The notes beneath the pieces were generated by a model, which was not told the DNA's origin, searched no databases, and was given only the letters and a program-made list of their open reading frames with translations. DNA of 64,000 nucleotides from Bacillus aquiflavi (GTDB lineage: Bacteria > Bacillota > Bacilli > Bacillales > Cytobacillaceae). The stretch is from assembly GCF_019915265.1 (NCBI RefSeq), contig NZ_CP082780.1, positions 3,742,095 through 3,806,094 of the forward strand, written 5' to 3'. Of this stretch, positions 46,558-56,677 are shown one piece after another (the first letter of the stretch is position 1; each line of letters opens with the position of its first letter). Position numbers and translations under genes: made by a program.

Positions 46558-48400
46558 TTACATTCATCCCTTCTGTTGCTGAGACCGATTTTTCTTTTAT
46601 ATAGTTTGTTAATTGTACTGTCATTTCATAGCGTAAAAAAGGTGTAATTAAATAGATACCGTTAAAATGCTCTAATGCCGTATCAATTAACTCCTTTGCA
46701 ATCGCGATTCCCTCCTGACGTGATTGTTCTGGATCATGTGCTTTGTTCGCCATTGCCGAACGAATTTGTTCCGTTAAACGTATTCCTGGAACTTCGTTAT
46801 GAAGAAACTCTGCATTTCTTGCTGAGGTGAGCGGCATAATTCCAATATAAATAGGTGCCTTTATATGTTTTGTCGCTTCTTTTATTTGGATCATTTTATT
46901 TGAATCATATACTGGCTGTGTAATAAAATAATCTGCCCCGCTTGAAATTTTCTTTTCCATTCGTTGAACGGCGCGATCAAGATGGTTAACATTCGGATTA
47001 AAGGCAGCCGCAACACGAAAATCTGTTTTTTGCTTTAACGATTTTCCTGAAAAAGAAATGCCTTGATTAAACTGTTTAATTAACCGAATTAAATCAAAAG
47101 ATGTTAAATCGTAGACTGACGTAGCCCCAGGGAAATCACCAATTTTCGTTGGATCGCCAGTTACAGCTAAAACTTCATTAAGACCCAATGTGTGAAGTCC
47201 CATCAGATGAGACTGCAATCCAATTAAATTGCGGTCCCTGCAAGTAATATGAACGAGTGGCTTAAGATCGAAGTCTTTTTTTAATATTGCTGCGATCGCT
47301 GAATTTGAAATTCTCGGTGAAGCTAACGAATTATCGGCAAGTGTTAAAGCGTCTATCCCTGCTTTCTTTAATGCTTCGGCTCCTGCAAAAAATTGATTTG
47401 TATTTAAATGTTTTGGCGGATCAAGTTCAACGATGATTGAGCGTTCTTTCATCACTTTTTTAAATAAAGGTGTTTCTTGTAAAATTGGCTTAATAAAAAT
47501 ATCTTTTCGTTTTTCTTTTTGTTTAATTACTTTTTCTTGTAAAGGACGTAAACCTTTTATTCCTTCGGCAAAAGCTTTAATATGCTCCGGTCTTGTCCCG
47601 CAGCACCCTCCAAGGAGTCTAATCCCTTCGTTTCTAAAGGCAATTGCACATTTTTTGAAGTAATCTTCCTTTGCTGTATAAGTAAGCTTTCCATCTTCAT
47701 AGTCAGGCAAGCTTGCGTTAGGATATGCAGACAAAAATGCTTTCTGTTGTAACGGCACACTTTCTAACGCCCGAATCATATGATGAGGGCCAAGGCGGCA
47801 ATTAACCCCAACCACATCGGCGCCAATGCCTTCAAGTTGTGTAAGGGCTTGTGTTAAAGAGAGACCGTTTTGCAATACTCCTGGTTCATGCATCGTGACG
47901 TGAGCAATAATTGGAAGATTTGTTTCTAATCGCGCAATCGCTAAAACAGCTGTTAACTCTTCCAAGTCATAATAAGTTTCAAGTAAAAGACCATCTACCC
48001 CTTCTTCTAGTAAACTATAAAGTTGTTCTTTAAAGCTGTTTGTAATATCGTTAAGCGGGATTTCCTGTTTGTTAAAGCCGAGAATTCCGCCAATCGTACC
48101 TAAAACAAATGTTTCCCTTCCCGCTGCTTTTCGGGCAATGCGGACAGCTTCCTGATTAATGACTTTTACTTTATTCTCAAGTCCATATCTCGATAATTTA
48201 ATTACGTTTGCTCCGTACGTATTTGTTTGAATAACATCTGCTCCCGCGTGGATATATGCTTTATGAATATGATAGATTTCTTCTGGATGAGAAAGGGTTA
48301 TTTCTTCGAATGAACGGTCAATCCCATGAGAGTAGAGGAGTGTTCCCATTGCTCCATCGCCGATGAGTATTCGTTCTTTTAAAGCTTTTCGTAACGACAT
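46541..48400 (-). CDS. yitJ: bifunctional homocysteine S-methyltransferase / methylenetetrahydrofolate reductase
   Basis: 619 residues. The N-terminal half is a homocysteine methyltransferase barrel (MGTLLYSHG; zinc site [13 protein letters not shown]). The C-terminal half (about 320-619) is a methylenetetrahydrofolate reductase: [51 protein letters not shown]. Such fusions are typical of Bacillus YitJ. It likely supplies methyl-folate to MetH, and the N-terminal part may feed a methyl group directly. Its ATG overlaps the stop of metI (TAATG). Confidence 0.93.
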   Translation of the reverse strand: MSLRKALKERILIGDGAMGTLLYSHGIDRSFEEITLSHPEEIYHIHKAYIHAGADVIQTNTYGANVIKLSRYGLENKVKVINQEAVRIARKAAGRETFVLGTIGGILGFNKQEIPLNDITNSFKEQLYSLLEEGVDGLLLETYYDLEELTAVLAIARLETNLPIIAHVTMHEPGVLQNGLSLTQALTQLEGIGADVVGVNCRLGPHHMIRALESVPLQQKAFLSAYPNASLPDYEDGKLTYTAKEDYFKKCAIAFRNEGIRLLGGCCGTRPEHIKAFAEGIKGLRPLQEKVIKQKEKRKDIFIKPILQETPLFKKVMKERSIIVELDPPKHLNTNQFFAGAEALKKAGIDALTLADNSLASPRISNSAIAAILKKDFDLKPLVHITCRDRNLIGLQSHLMGLHTLGLNEVLAVTGDPTKIGDFPGATSVYDLTSFDLIRLIKQFNQGISFSGKSLKQKTDFRVAAAFNPNVNHLDRAVQRMEKKISSGADYFITQPVYDSNKMIQIKEATKHIKAPIYIGIMPLTSARNAEFLHNEVPGIRLTEQIRSAMANKAHDPEQSRQEGIAIAKELIDTALEHFNGIYLITPFLRYEMTVQLTNYIKEKSVSATEGMNVSGYTV

Positions 48401-49512
48401 TATTTACACCCTCTTTCTATGAAAGCAAATGCTTGCTTAAGATCATTAATTAAATCTTCTTCATGCTCAATACCGGCAGAAATACGTAAAAGCCGATTAC
48501 AAAGCCCATATTGCGAGCGGATATCTTCTGGGATTTCAGCATGTGTTTGTGTTGCTGGATAAGTAATAAGACTTTCGACACCGCCTAAGCTTTCGGCAAA
48601 TGTAAATAGACGCAGAGCTTTAAGGAAAGGGGAGATATAGTCCTCTTTTATAATCCGGAAGCAAACCATTCCGCCCCTGCCTGGATATAGCACGTCTGTG
48701 ACAAAGGGATGTGCTTGTAAAAATTGCGTAATCGCCTGAGCTTTTTTTTCATGTTGTTTTATTCGTAATGCTAATGTTTTTAATCCCCTTATGACGAGCC
48801 AACAATCAAAAGGTGAAAGAACAGGACCGCACGCATTATGAAGGAGGGCAAGCTGTTCAGTTAGTTTTTCTCCTTTTGAAATGACGAGGCCAGCAAGGAC
48901 ATCATTATGACCTGCCAAATATTTTGTTGCGCTATGAATGACAATGTCAGCACCATATTCAAGCGGTTTTTGAATAATTGGTGTATAGAAAGTGTTATCG
49001 ACAATGAAAAGAAGTTTATGTTTTGTTGTCAAGGTCGCTATTTTTGACAAATCAACTTCATTCATTAGCGGATTTGTTGGTGTTTCAATAAAAATAGCTT
49101 TTGTATTCGGTTGAATCAATTGTTCAAGTGATTCTTCACGTCCACTCCAATAAGTAACTGATAGCCCGTATTTTTGTGAAAACATATCAAACAAGCGATA
49201 TGTACCGCCATATAAATCCCGAGTTAAGATCAGATGATCACCTGTTTGAAATAATGAAAGGATAAGTTGAATGGCACTCATTCCTGAGCTGCAAGCAAAG
49301 GCTTGATCACCTTTTTCAAGATGAGCAGCGGCTTTTTCAAGTACGGAACGTGTAGGATTTCCAGTCCTTGAATAGTCATAGCCAGTCGATATTCCAATTT
49401 CATGGTGTCTGTAGGCTGTTGAAAAGTATAAAGGTGTACTTATTGCTCCTGTTTGTTCACATGAACGATTTCCAATTTGCGCTAAAATAGTCTCTAAGTG
49501 ATAAATGTTCAT
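48400..49512 (-). CDS. metI: cystathionine gamma-synthase / O-acetylhomoserine thiolyase MetI
   Basis: 370 residues. A Cys/Met-metabolism PLP enzyme: [28 protein letters not shown] (start IFIETPTNP), PLP lysine in [17 protein letters not shown], and [17 protein letters not shown] near the end. In B. subtilis MetI makes cystathionine or homocysteine from an acylhomoserine. The usual partner metC (cystathionine beta-lyase) is not in this operon, so direct sulfhydrylation or an unlinked metC is implied. It is first after the SAM riboswitch. Confidence 0.9.
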   Translation of the reverse strand: MNIYHLETILAQIGNRSCEQTGAISTPLYFSTAYRHHEIGISTGYDYSRTGNPTRSVLEKAAAHLEKGDQAFACSSGMSAIQLILSLFQTGDHLILTRDLYGGTYRLFDMFSQKYGLSVTYWSGREESLEQLIQPNTKAIFIETPTNPLMNEVDLSKIATLTTKHKLLFIVDNTFYTPIIQKPLEYGADIVIHSATKYLAGHNDVLAGLVISKGEKLTEQLALLHNACGPVLSPFDCWLVIRGLKTLALRIKQHEKKAQAITQFLQAHPFVTDVLYPGRGGMVCFRIIKEDYISPFLKALRLFTFAESLGGVESLITYPATQTHAEIPEDIRSQYGLCNRLLRISAGIEHEEDLINDLKQAFAFIERGCK

Positions 49513-49570
49513 TTTCTTCCCCTTTCTGTTTAGCTGTACAGCATAAATGGACTAAAGGGAAAAGGCTAAA

Positions 49571-49606
49571 ATAAAAAGAGCCTTTTCGATAAGAAGAAGA
49601 CTCTTT
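49571..49606 (-). terminator. expression-platform terminator of the SAM riboswitch
   Basis: AAAGAGCC (49575-49582) pairs with GACTCTTT (49599-49606; one G-T pair in RNA), followed on the minus strand by TTTTTATTTT. It lies between the aptamer and metI, where a SAM-controlled terminator is expected. Confidence 0.85.
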
Positions 49607-49622
49607 AACAAGTATGCTTCAT

Positions 49623-49725
49623 CTTATCTCCCAAGTCGCTTTCAACTTGCTGGAATTAGCACCTTGCCGTAAATCGGCGGTTGCTGAGGCTTCCTCGGGC
49701 CAGTCCCTCTGCCTCTCTTGATAAG
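49623..49725 (-). ncRNA. SAM-I (S-box) riboswitch
   Basis: On the minus strand the S-box consensus is plain: CTTATCAAGAGAGGCAGAGG at the 5' side, GACTGGCCC, GAAGCCTCAGCAACC, AAGGTGCTAATTCCAGCAAG and the closing GAGATAAG. P1 is formed by CTTATC (5' end at 49725) and GATAAG (3' end at 49623). SAM binding should favour the terminator at 49571-49606 and switch off metI-yitJ-metH. The rest of 49513-49919 holds only the promoter regions of the two divergent units. Confidence 0.97.
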
Positions 49726-49919
49726 AAAATTTAAAAATAAATTGTATTTTTATAATCTTAAAATAATTTTGTGGATTTAGCAAGCCCCAAAATCATGTAA
49801 AGATAAAATTAACTGTCGAATAAACGATCATGTTCGTTAAATTTTTTCTAAATTAGTACATGATATACTTTATAGTGAAAATGAACTGCAATGTATAAAG
49901 ATTGTGATGAGGTGAAGGT

Positions 49920-50549
49920 GTGGAGTCACAAACAATGTTATCGTTTTTTCCAAAAAAACATGTAGAAAATTGGTTAAAAAGAGATCGAAAAGTAATGAAT
50001 AAAGGAGAATTTATTATGTCTCCCGGGGAACAATTAGTTTATATCCTTGTTAAAGGAACGGCACAAATTTTCCATCTTCATCCTGATGGGAAAGAGTGTG
50101 TCATAGGTCTTGCAATGCCAGGGGAATGTATTGGGATTTTAGAACTATTTTCTCAGCGAGAGCAAAAACGGTTTACAAAAGCATTAACTCAAACAGAGGT
50201 AATTGCTTTAACATTTGACGAAGTAAAAAAGGTTATTACTGAAACACCCGAACTTTCGATGTTTCTGTTACATTATGTGACAGAGAGACTAGAAGAGACA
50301 TTAGAAATTCTTGAGCAAGTTGCTTACGGCAAAGTAGAAGAACGGCTCTTATTTTTATTGAATAAGCTTGCGGAGAAAGATCAATCACAAGGGGAGTTTA
50401 TTCGTCTGCCGGACTACCTTACACACCGGGATTTAGCTGGTATGATTGCTTCAACAAGGGAAACAGTCACTTTTTTAATGAATAAATTTTTACAAGTAGG
50501 CACGTTAGTTCAAATCGATAAAACTCTTTGGCTTCGAATCAGTGAATAA
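49920..50549 (+). CDS. Crp/Fnr-family transcriptional regulator
   Basis: 209 residues from GTG 49920 (GATGAGGTGAAG upstream). An N-terminal cNMP-type beta-roll (about 20-115: GEFIMSPGEQLVYILVKGTAQIF, GLAMPGECIGI) is followed by a long dimer helix and a C-terminal HTH with LTHRDLAGMIASTRETVTFLMNKF. No FNR-type iron-sulfur cysteines cluster at the N-terminus. The OsmC gene follows after 77 bases, with an inverted GTAAGCCTCCTTAC at 50552-50565, which could be its promoter or operator region. The signal is unknown. Confidence 0.88.
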   Translation: MESQTMLSFFPKKHVENWLKRDRKVMNKGEFIMSPGEQLVYILVKGTAQIFHLHPDGKECVIGLAMPGECIGILELFSQREQKRFTKALTQTEVIALTFDEVKKVITETPELSMFLLHYVTERLEETLEILEQVAYGKVEERLLFLLNKLAEKDQSQGEFIRLPDYLTHRDLAGMIASTRETVTFLMNKFLQVGTLVQIDKTLWLRISE

Positions 50550-50626
50550 TGTAAGCCTCCTTACATACACGAAAATGACCCCCTGTTACAATAAGGACAA
50601 GGAAAATATAAGAGGAGGAAAACAAC

Positions 50627-51118
50627 ATGAATGGAATACAATTTGATAAAGCACGGGCAACTGTCGAAGCTATAAAAGCAAACCCGGAATTAAAAATGCG
50701 CAAATGGCATGCTGATGTATCATGGAAAGGCGGAGTAAAGAACGAGATTAAAATTCGCGACTTTGCTCCTTATTTAACAGATGAGCCTGAAGCATTAGGC
50801 GGAACTGATCAAGCAGCAAACCCAGTTGAATATTTAATCGGTGCGGCTGTAAGTTGCTTTATCATTACATTTGAAGTAATGGCAAGCCAAGCAGGTGTAA
50901 AGCTTGAAGAAGTAAAAGCTGAAATTGATGCTGATTTAAACGCCGCTGTCTTCCTTGGTCTTGAAGAAGGGGATGGAGGTATTTTAAATCCAATTATAAA
51001 ATTAAACGCGAAAACATCAGCTTCACCTGAAGAAGTAAAACAAATAGCAAAAACAGCTCTTGGAAAATCACCAGTCCTTTCTAGCTTAAAAGATCCTGTT
51101 CAATTAATCGTGGAATAG
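50627..51118 (+). CDS. OsmC-family protein with a single catalytic cysteine
   Basis: 163 residues, ATG 50627 after AGAGGAGGA. The OsmC fold is seen in NPVEYLIGAAVSCFIITFEVMASQ, which carries the peroxidatic cysteine on the long helix. The second, resolving cysteine of OsmC/Ohr proteins (usually CPV) is replaced by serine in GKSPVLSSL, so a classical two-cysteine hydroperoxide reductase mechanism is doubtful. It may be a one-cysteine or non-enzymatic member. It is probably linked in function to the Crp-like regulator just upstream. Confidence 0.85.
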   Translation: MNGIQFDKARATVEAIKANPELKMRKWHADVSWKGGVKNEIKIRDFAPYLTDEPEALGGTDQAANPVEYLIGAAVSCFIITFEVMASQAGVKLEEVKAEIDADLNAAVFLGLEEGDGGILNPIIKLNAKTSASPEEVKQIAKTALGKSPVLSSLKDPVQLIVE

Positions 51119-51129
51119 GTGATAATCTT

Positions 51130-51166
51130 AAACAAGCAGACCATCATGAGGTCTGCTTGTTTATTT
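51130..51166 (+). terminator. terminator after OsmC gene
   Basis: AAACAAGCAGACC (51130-51142) pairs perfectly with GGTCTGCTTGTTT (51150-51162), loop of seven, then ATTTTAT. Confidence 0.92.
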
Positions 51167-51256
51167 TATCTAAGTTTCCTAATAAGACACTTATTTATAA
51201 AAATAGGAAAATAATCAAAGCATCATTCATTCATTTTTTTTGTAAAGGTGATATGA

Positions 51257-54200
51257 CTATTTCCACTGTCTCCATTTTTCTAGTAACGAAGCCCATTTTT
51301 CTTGAAGCAATGTTTTTCCTTCATCATTAACCCGCTGTTTTTGCCATTCGTAAAAACTGGCTACCGCAATGAGCATGAGTCCTCCAACTAATAAATACAC
51401 CCACCAAGGCAGTGCTTGGAAAAATGGACGAGAATAGACAAATAACGTTATGAATAAGACCGCAATTCCAGTAATGAAATATGCTTTTACTTTATAAATA
51501 AAGCCCCCGATAATCGCTAGCAAAGCTAGAGAGCCGATTAATATAGCATCGATTACAGTATTACTCGTATACGCATCAAAGAAAAGCACGAAGCTGGCAA
51601 TACCGAGAACGAACCACTCAACAATAGATGAGATAGATAAGTCATTCCATATTCTCCATCTCAAAAAAAATGCTAATGCTACAAAAGGTAATACATACAG
51701 CTCCATTTTAATAAAAGGATTGATTGAAATACCGTTTAACAGTGTAAAATAAGGGGCTAGTAAAGCAGTTGCTGTTAAACTTTGAATAATCCTTTTTTCA
51801 AATATCGAATCAAATCGCTTCATTTGTGAGTAGAGCAAGTAAACGATAACGAATGACGGTAATAGCTGAATTAGTAGATTAAAAGAGCTGTCAATCCACA
51901 AATACATAGAAAAAGTATATAGAAACGACATGATCGTAAACGAATCAATTTTTATTGCTAAAAGAAAAGGGGCTTGAAGATCGTACGGTTTTTTTACATA
52001 TTGCTTACCAATTATTTTAAAAATGATCGCAAAACTAAGGGCGAATAAAGCGTTTGTTAGTTCGTCAAAAGGTAACAAACGGATCGCTGTTATTTGCATT
52101 AATAAAGGAATACCTTGAAGTAAATACCACTTCATTTGATGAAATAAAAAGACGATCAAGCCTGAATATAATGTGATAATGATAAAGGCAGCTACTTCGT
52201 AATCGAATGAACTGCTAATTAAAATGATCATCCCAATGGATGAAAATAAAATATTAAGCCATATTGCATCTCTTTTCCGAATGTCTTTTAACACGAACGT
52301 TATGAGGAAAAGAATGCTGCTTGAGAAGAACCCTGTGTAAGCATATAGCTCTTCCGGAAAAGAATAAAAGTTGATTGTTAATATAAAAGCTAATGGCACA
52401 TGAACATAAGCGACGAGAGAGAGGATCCGCTGTTCAAGTAGACGCGGCCATGTTAAAACACTATAAATGTAAATACATACTGACAGCAAAAGGGATACAG
52501 GATGCCAGTTAGTTTCTGATAAAGTAATGAACAGACTCATTGGCAAATAAATATGGGCCAAATAAAATGCTGAATTTGCCAGCCAAGGCGCTCGTGATTG
52601 AAACCTTTTTGAAATAAATAATAGTAAAATGACGCCTCCAATATATTTAATTAGTAAGAAAAGGAATTCCGAGACTGTATTTCCGACATCTATCGTATCT
52701 ACTAACGATAAATAAGTGAAGAGGACAAAAACATTAGTTAAAATGTGAAATCTTCCATCTTTACTAACTTTACGTACTAGCTCGCTTAAAAAGATTCCAA
52801 AAGCAAGAATTCCCGTCCTAACAAATAGTTCATTCATTTCGGCAAAAGGAAGAGTGCTTAGTGCAAACAAATAGTAGGCAATGGCAGTTGCACCCGTACT
52901 TTTAACAATTGGTATATCCTTTAACCTTTTCCAAATGAATGCAGTACAAAGAAGTAATACACTTCCCAAAGTTAAGTGAAATGAAATGTTAAATGTCATC
53001 TCATAATAAGGCCAAGCATAAATGATATCTTGATATATAAGAATCCATGCCAACGCCCAAGAAATCGGTTGAACCCAAGGAATGGCTTGGCGAGCCAATG
53101 GATATGAAGTTGTTTTATGAACATGAATTAAAATAATTCCATAGATAAATAGCTGAAGTGCCGCACCTGCTGTTTCAATCATGCTTAATTTTAATAAAGC
53201 GGCAAAAGGGATCACACATAAAAAGATCACGAAAGTTGCTGAAGCAATTGTAAGTGTATACTTGTAGCGTTTGAATAGTAGAGAGAGCCCGTATAATATC
53301 ACTCCAGAAATAAATAAAAGTACTGGAAAACTAGTAGGACTTACGTTAGGTACTAGTAAGTACATCCCGTAAAGAATTGTTACTTCTAAAAAAACTGGTG
53401 CTATAAATGCTGTAGCGATCCATTTTGTATGATAAGCAAGCCAGACGAAATTAGCTGTTACGATTAAATAAGCTAAGAAAATAAATAAAGACGGTGCCTC
53501 ATAAATTGTGATTGCTTTTAGACTAATAGCTAAAAACGCCAAGGATGAAAGTGCAGCACTTGTCATCCGGAAAATTCGAATAAATAACGGATTTTTCTGG
53601 AACAGTCGTTCTAAAGAAATATAAATAAAGCCGACAAGGGCATAGAAAATTGCATTTATTTCATTAAATATCGTTTGTTCACTGAATTGATATACAGCAT
53701 AGATTAATAACAGCGTAAATCCGATATGATACTCTGTTCTTTGACGTGCGAACATCATTGCCAAATAAAGCCCAGAAAAGAGGAATAAATTTAAACTGTG
53801 CATCGCTTGTACTTCGAAAATAAACGTCATTAATACGGTTGAAATAATGAGTTGAATATGAATAAACATTAAAAAGTCATTCGTAAATAAGCGAAGTTTT
53901 TCTGGTATTTTCTTTTTAACATAGGCGATGATAAGTAAACCATTACATAAAGCAACACCAAAAAAGAACAAGTCAATCGTTAATTTCAAAGAAGCAAGGA
54001 AAAAGCTAACCCCGATGCTTATCGTTATATAGCAAAGCCAAACGTAAAAACGAGATTTTAATCGCAATGCATAAAAGCCATATAACGGCAAGAGGAGAGC
54101 TGACGCTAAGAAGCCGAGAACGTATTTCCCTGACCCAAAGATTGAAAGCCACTCTCCGAATAATCGATAAAAGCCTGCTGTAAAAATGACGATGGGTAAA

Positions 54201-54709
54201 AATAAATTACCTAACACGCCGAAAGAGAATGCTGTTTTTTGGATTGATAATTGTTTCTCGCACAGCCAGCTAAATGAAAAGAAGACCATGGCAACCGCTG
54301 CAATTGACAATGTTTTTGTTACTTCGTGCATCGTATTCCAATTTGTGATTGCTACTGTAAATCCAGCTATTAATAGCATCGCCACCCCGATGCTAAGAAG
54401 AATCGAAATGTTTCGCTCCCGTCTTGCTTCAGGAGATATTTCTTTCACAGGTACAGGCTTATGCTGAATAACAGGTGCAGGAGGCGAATCTTTTTCGATT
54501 GTCTCTTTTTTAAGAGGGTGTTGATCTTCGTTTAACTGTTTAACGATCTCGAGACGTTCCTCATATAATCGCTGATAAGCTTCTTTTATCGTATTGGCTG
54601 TATGATTGGTTGTATACTGTTTTTTAGTTAAAATGTCCAACTCTTTTAAAAACAAATGACGCCGTTGTTCGATGTCTGTTTTTAGTTTAGATGCTTTTTC
54701 CACATTCAT
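51257..54709 (-). CDS. giant polytopic membrane protein (SCO7613-like)
   Basis: 1150 residues. The first ~100 are soluble and charged: a coiled-coil-like helix (LKTDIEQRRHLFLKELDIL) and a proline-rich linker (SPPAPVIQHKPVPVKE). From about residue 100 to 1120 the protein is an almost unbroken series of hydrophobic segments, roughly 30 or more, ending in a short basic tail (EKWASLLEKWRQW). This build matches the poorly known SCO7613 C-terminal-type membrane proteins. It has no transport signature. Monocistronic; start ATG 54709 after GAGGAGGAAATGA. Function unknown. Confidence 0.7.
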   Translation of the reverse strand: MNVEKASKLKTDIEQRRHLFLKELDILTKKQYTTNHTANTIKEAYQRLYEERLEIVKQLNEDQHPLKKETIEKDSPPAPVIQHKPVPVKEISPEARRERNISILLSIGVAMLLIAGFTVAITNWNTMHEVTKTLSIAAVAMVFFSFSWLCEKQLSIQKTAFSFGVLGNLFLPIVIFTAGFYRLFGEWLSIFGSGKYVLGFLASALLLPLYGFYALRLKSRFYVWLCYITISIGVSFFLASLKLTIDLFFFGVALCNGLLIIAYVKKKIPEKLRLFTNDFLMFIHIQLIISTVLMTFIFEVQAMHSLNLFLFSGLYLAMMFARQRTEYHIGFTLLLIYAVYQFSEQTIFNEINAIFYALVGFIYISLERLFQKNPLFIRIFRMTSAALSSLAFLAISLKAITIYEAPSLFIFLAYLIVTANFVWLAYHTKWIATAFIAPVFLEVTILYGMYLLVPNVSPTSFPVLLFISGVILYGLSLLFKRYKYTLTIASATFVIFLCVIPFAALLKLSMIETAGAALQLFIYGIILIHVHKTTSYPLARQAIPWVQPISWALAWILIYQDIIYAWPYYEMTFNISFHLTLGSVLLLCTAFIWKRLKDIPIVKSTGATAIAYYLFALSTLPFAEMNELFVRTGILAFGIFLSELVRKVSKDGRFHILTNVFVLFTYLSLVDTIDVGNTVSEFLFLLIKYIGGVILLLFISKRFQSRAPWLANSAFYLAHIYLPMSLFITLSETNWHPVSLLLSVCIYIYSVLTWPRLLEQRILSLVAYVHVPLAFILTINFYSFPEELYAYTGFFSSSILFLITFVLKDIRKRDAIWLNILFSSIGMIILISSSFDYEVAAFIIITLYSGLIVFLFHQMKWYLLQGIPLLMQITAIRLLPFDELTNALFALSFAIIFKIIGKQYVKKPYDLQAPFLLAIKIDSFTIMSFLYTFSMYLWIDSSFNLLIQLLPSFVIVYLLYSQMKRFDSIFEKRIIQSLTATALLAPYFTLLNGISINPFIKMELYVLPFVALAFFLRWRIWNDLSISSIVEWFVLGIASFVLFFDAYTSNTVIDAILIGSLALLAIIGGFIYKVKAYFITGIAVLFITLFVYSRPFFQALPWWVYLLVGGLMLIAVASFYEWQKQRVNDEGKTLLQEKWASLLEKWRQWK

Positions 54710-54891
54710 TTCCTCCTCTCTGAATAAATAAGCTGTATCATTCTAATAACCTATTTTCAAGGAATATGTTATTAATATTACATTATTTTTACTAATATTC
54801 CAACAAAATTAATAAAATTATAAAATTATGTCGAATTTTACTAGATGTATGGATATGAGAAATAATGGATGTTATCGCAAACTTTAAAGGG

Positions 54892-54941
54892 GAAATAGCG
54901 GATTTTTCTTACCTGACCCAAACGGGCAAAAACGCTATTTC
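54892..54941 (+). repeat. intergenic hairpin before the YtaF-like gene
   Basis: GAAATAGCG (54892-54900) pairs with CGCTATTTC (54933-54941), and TTTTT inside can pair with AAAAA. The enclosed CCTGACCCAAACGGG has its own small stem. It could be a dispersed palindromic repeat of Bacillus type or a leader structure. The rest of 54710-54985 is plain AT-rich sequence. Confidence 0.65.
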
Positions 54942-54985
54942 ATACGATAAATATAAGGCAAAAAAGTGTGAGGGGGGAGATATAA

Positions 54986-55558
54986 CTGAGTTTAGATCAT
55001 ATGATGATAGTCATTATTGGGATCGCTTCAAACCTAGATAACGCAGGGATAGGAATCGCTTACGGTGTTCAAAATATTTGTATTTCTCCATTAAGCAATA
55101 TTATCATTGCCCTTTTTAATGGTGGAGCGACATTAATCTCTGGTTTGTTCGGCCTTTGGCTCTCTCAATGGTTCTCACCATTAATGGGCAGTCTTATTGG
55201 AACGGTGATCCTCGTTGCAATTGGAGTTACCATGCTCTATCAAGCGAGGAAGACAAATAGAATAATAAATAATGAAATGATAAAGTTAAAGTCTAAGAGA
55301 AGAAAAATCGGATTGGTTGAGACCTTTGCATTAGCTCTTGCTTTATCGGTTACAAATATCGTTGCCGGTTTAGATGCGGGGTTGATTCATCTTCCTATTT
55401 GGATCACTTCATTAGTTGCTGGCTTTTTTAGCTATATAAATATCGCAGTCTCCTCCTCCCTTAGCGCCAAGTTTGCTACACACCGTTTAGGTGAACACAC
55501 AGCGGTCATCGCAGGAGTAATGTTAATTTTAATCGGTTTATTACAATTGATTCTATAA
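54986..55558 (+). CDS. YtaF/MntP-like membrane protein
   Basis: About 190 residues with six membrane segments in two related halves: GIASNLDNAGIGIAYG and the mirrored VTNIVAGLDAGLIH. This repeat with an NLDN/D-type motif is that of the YtaF (sporulation) and MntP (manganese efflux) family. The start is doubtful: AGGGGGGAG at 54971-54979 lies 6 bases before an in-frame CTG (54986) but 21 bases before the first ATG (55001), so a CTG start is the better fit. It is a single gene. Manganese efflux is possible but not shown by sequence. Confidence 0.75.
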   Translation: MSLDHMMIVIIGIASNLDNAGIGIAYGVQNICISPLSNIIIALFNGGATLISGLFGLWLSQWFSPLMGSLIGTVILVAIGVTMLYQARKTNRIINNEMIKLKSKRRKIGLVETFALALALSVTNIVAGLDAGLIHLPIWITSLVAGFFSYINIAVSSSLSAKFATHRLGEHTAVIAGVMLILIGLLQLIL

Positions 55559-55946
55559 TAGATGTCCTCTTCCTGAAAAGTGGAGAGTTAGACTACTTTT
55601 CTTTCTATAAAAATGAAATTTATTCTTTTTTATAGAATTTAACTAAACTTTATACTAAAATCATTTCTATATATAGAAACTTTTTCCGCATTCAAACGTA
55701 TTATTACTAAGCAATATGTTTATTTCACCATTTATTTTGAAAAAATGTCATGTATAAAAAACTGAAACCTTTTCTTCTAAAATAGAGTCTATAGAAATGA
55801 GACTACAGTCTTAGAAAAAAATAAGCTTAGGGATAGTATACAAATTGTATTCATTCAGATAATCTCATAAGTAGTTACTCTCATTTATTAAATATTTGAA
55901 TATAAATCTAGATTTGTTTTAACGTCAAAAAAGTAGGGTTGAGGAT
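55559..55946. other. gene-free AT-rich stretch
   Basis: I see no gene, strong hairpin or repeat here. A weak TATAGAAA-like repetition (55660-55680, 55790-55800) is the only pattern, together with the presumed promoter and ribosome site of the next gene. Confidence 0.5.
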
Positions 55947-56600
55947 ATGAGAATGATAAATGAAAGAAAAAAAACAATATATATTCTTTTAACTGATACA
56001 GGCACCCTTTTTACAAAAACGATTAAAAAGTATACGGAAGCTCCCTATAATCACGTGTCAATTTCCTTTGATATTGGATTAAATGATATGTATAGCTTTG
56101 GTCGAAAACATCCCCGTAATCCATTATACGCAGGCTTTGTGAAGGAGGATGAATATCGAGGTACGTATAGATATTTTCCAAAAACAAAATGTATTTTGTT
56201 TAAATTAGAGGTAACAGCACGTCAGTTAGTTAAAATTAAGCGAATTATCCGCTCATTCCAAGATAATCAAGTTTTTTATAAATATAATTTGGTTGGTCTT
56301 TTTGGCGTAGTAGTCAATTTTCCTATCGAACTTAAAAATGCATTTTTCTGTTCTCAGTTTGTAGCGGAGGTTTTAAAAAGAAGCGGGATTAAGCTATGGG
56401 ATAAATCATCTGCATTAGTTACACCAAATGACTTTTTGGAGCATTCAGCATTTACTGTACTTTATGAAGGAAAACTATATGAATATCCATTGTTGTTAAC
56501 AACGGAACTTTTGTATTATAAACCACGTTCATTTAGAAGAACATTTATATACGATCCATATAAAAAAATTAAGAAATTTTTTATACCGAAAGTCATATAG
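55947..56600 (+). CDS. permuted papain-like (NlpC/P60-type) protein
   Basis: 217 residues, no signal peptide. A histidine-containing strand comes first (EAPYNHVSISFDIGLNDMYSF) and a cysteine helix follows later (NAFFCSQFVAEVLKRSG), the circularly permuted order of YiiX/YaeF-type NlpC/P60 enzymes. Before the cysteine lies NLVGLFGVVVNFP. The family includes amidases and acyltransferases acting on lipids or peptides. The exact reaction is unknown. The C-terminus is basic (YKKIKKFFIPK). It is monocistronic with a terminator behind. Confidence 0.75.
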   Translation: MRMINERKKTIYILLTDTGTLFTKTIKKYTEAPYNHVSISFDIGLNDMYSFGRKHPRNPLYAGFVKEDEYRGTYRYFPKTKCILFKLEVTARQLVKIKRIIRSFQDNQVFYKYNLVGLFGVVVNFPIELKNAFFCSQFVAEVLKRSGIKLWDKSSALVTPNDFLEHSAFTVLYEGKLYEYPLLLTTELLYYKPRSFRRTFIYDPYKKIKKFFIPKVI

Positions 56601-56640
56601 CAATTGCTCATCAATGGAAATAATGATTTCATCATTTATG

Positions 56641-56677
56641 AAAAGAATACTCTTATTTGTGAGGGTATTCTTTTTTC
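56641..56677 (+). terminator. terminator after papain-like gene
   Basis: AAAAGAATACTC pairs with GGGTATTCTTTT (one G-T pair), followed by TTCATT. Between here and dhaK (57036) there is only a weak hairpin, CCAAATT/AATTTGG at 56785-56814, followed by a T-run, and the presumed dha promoter. Confidence 0.82.
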
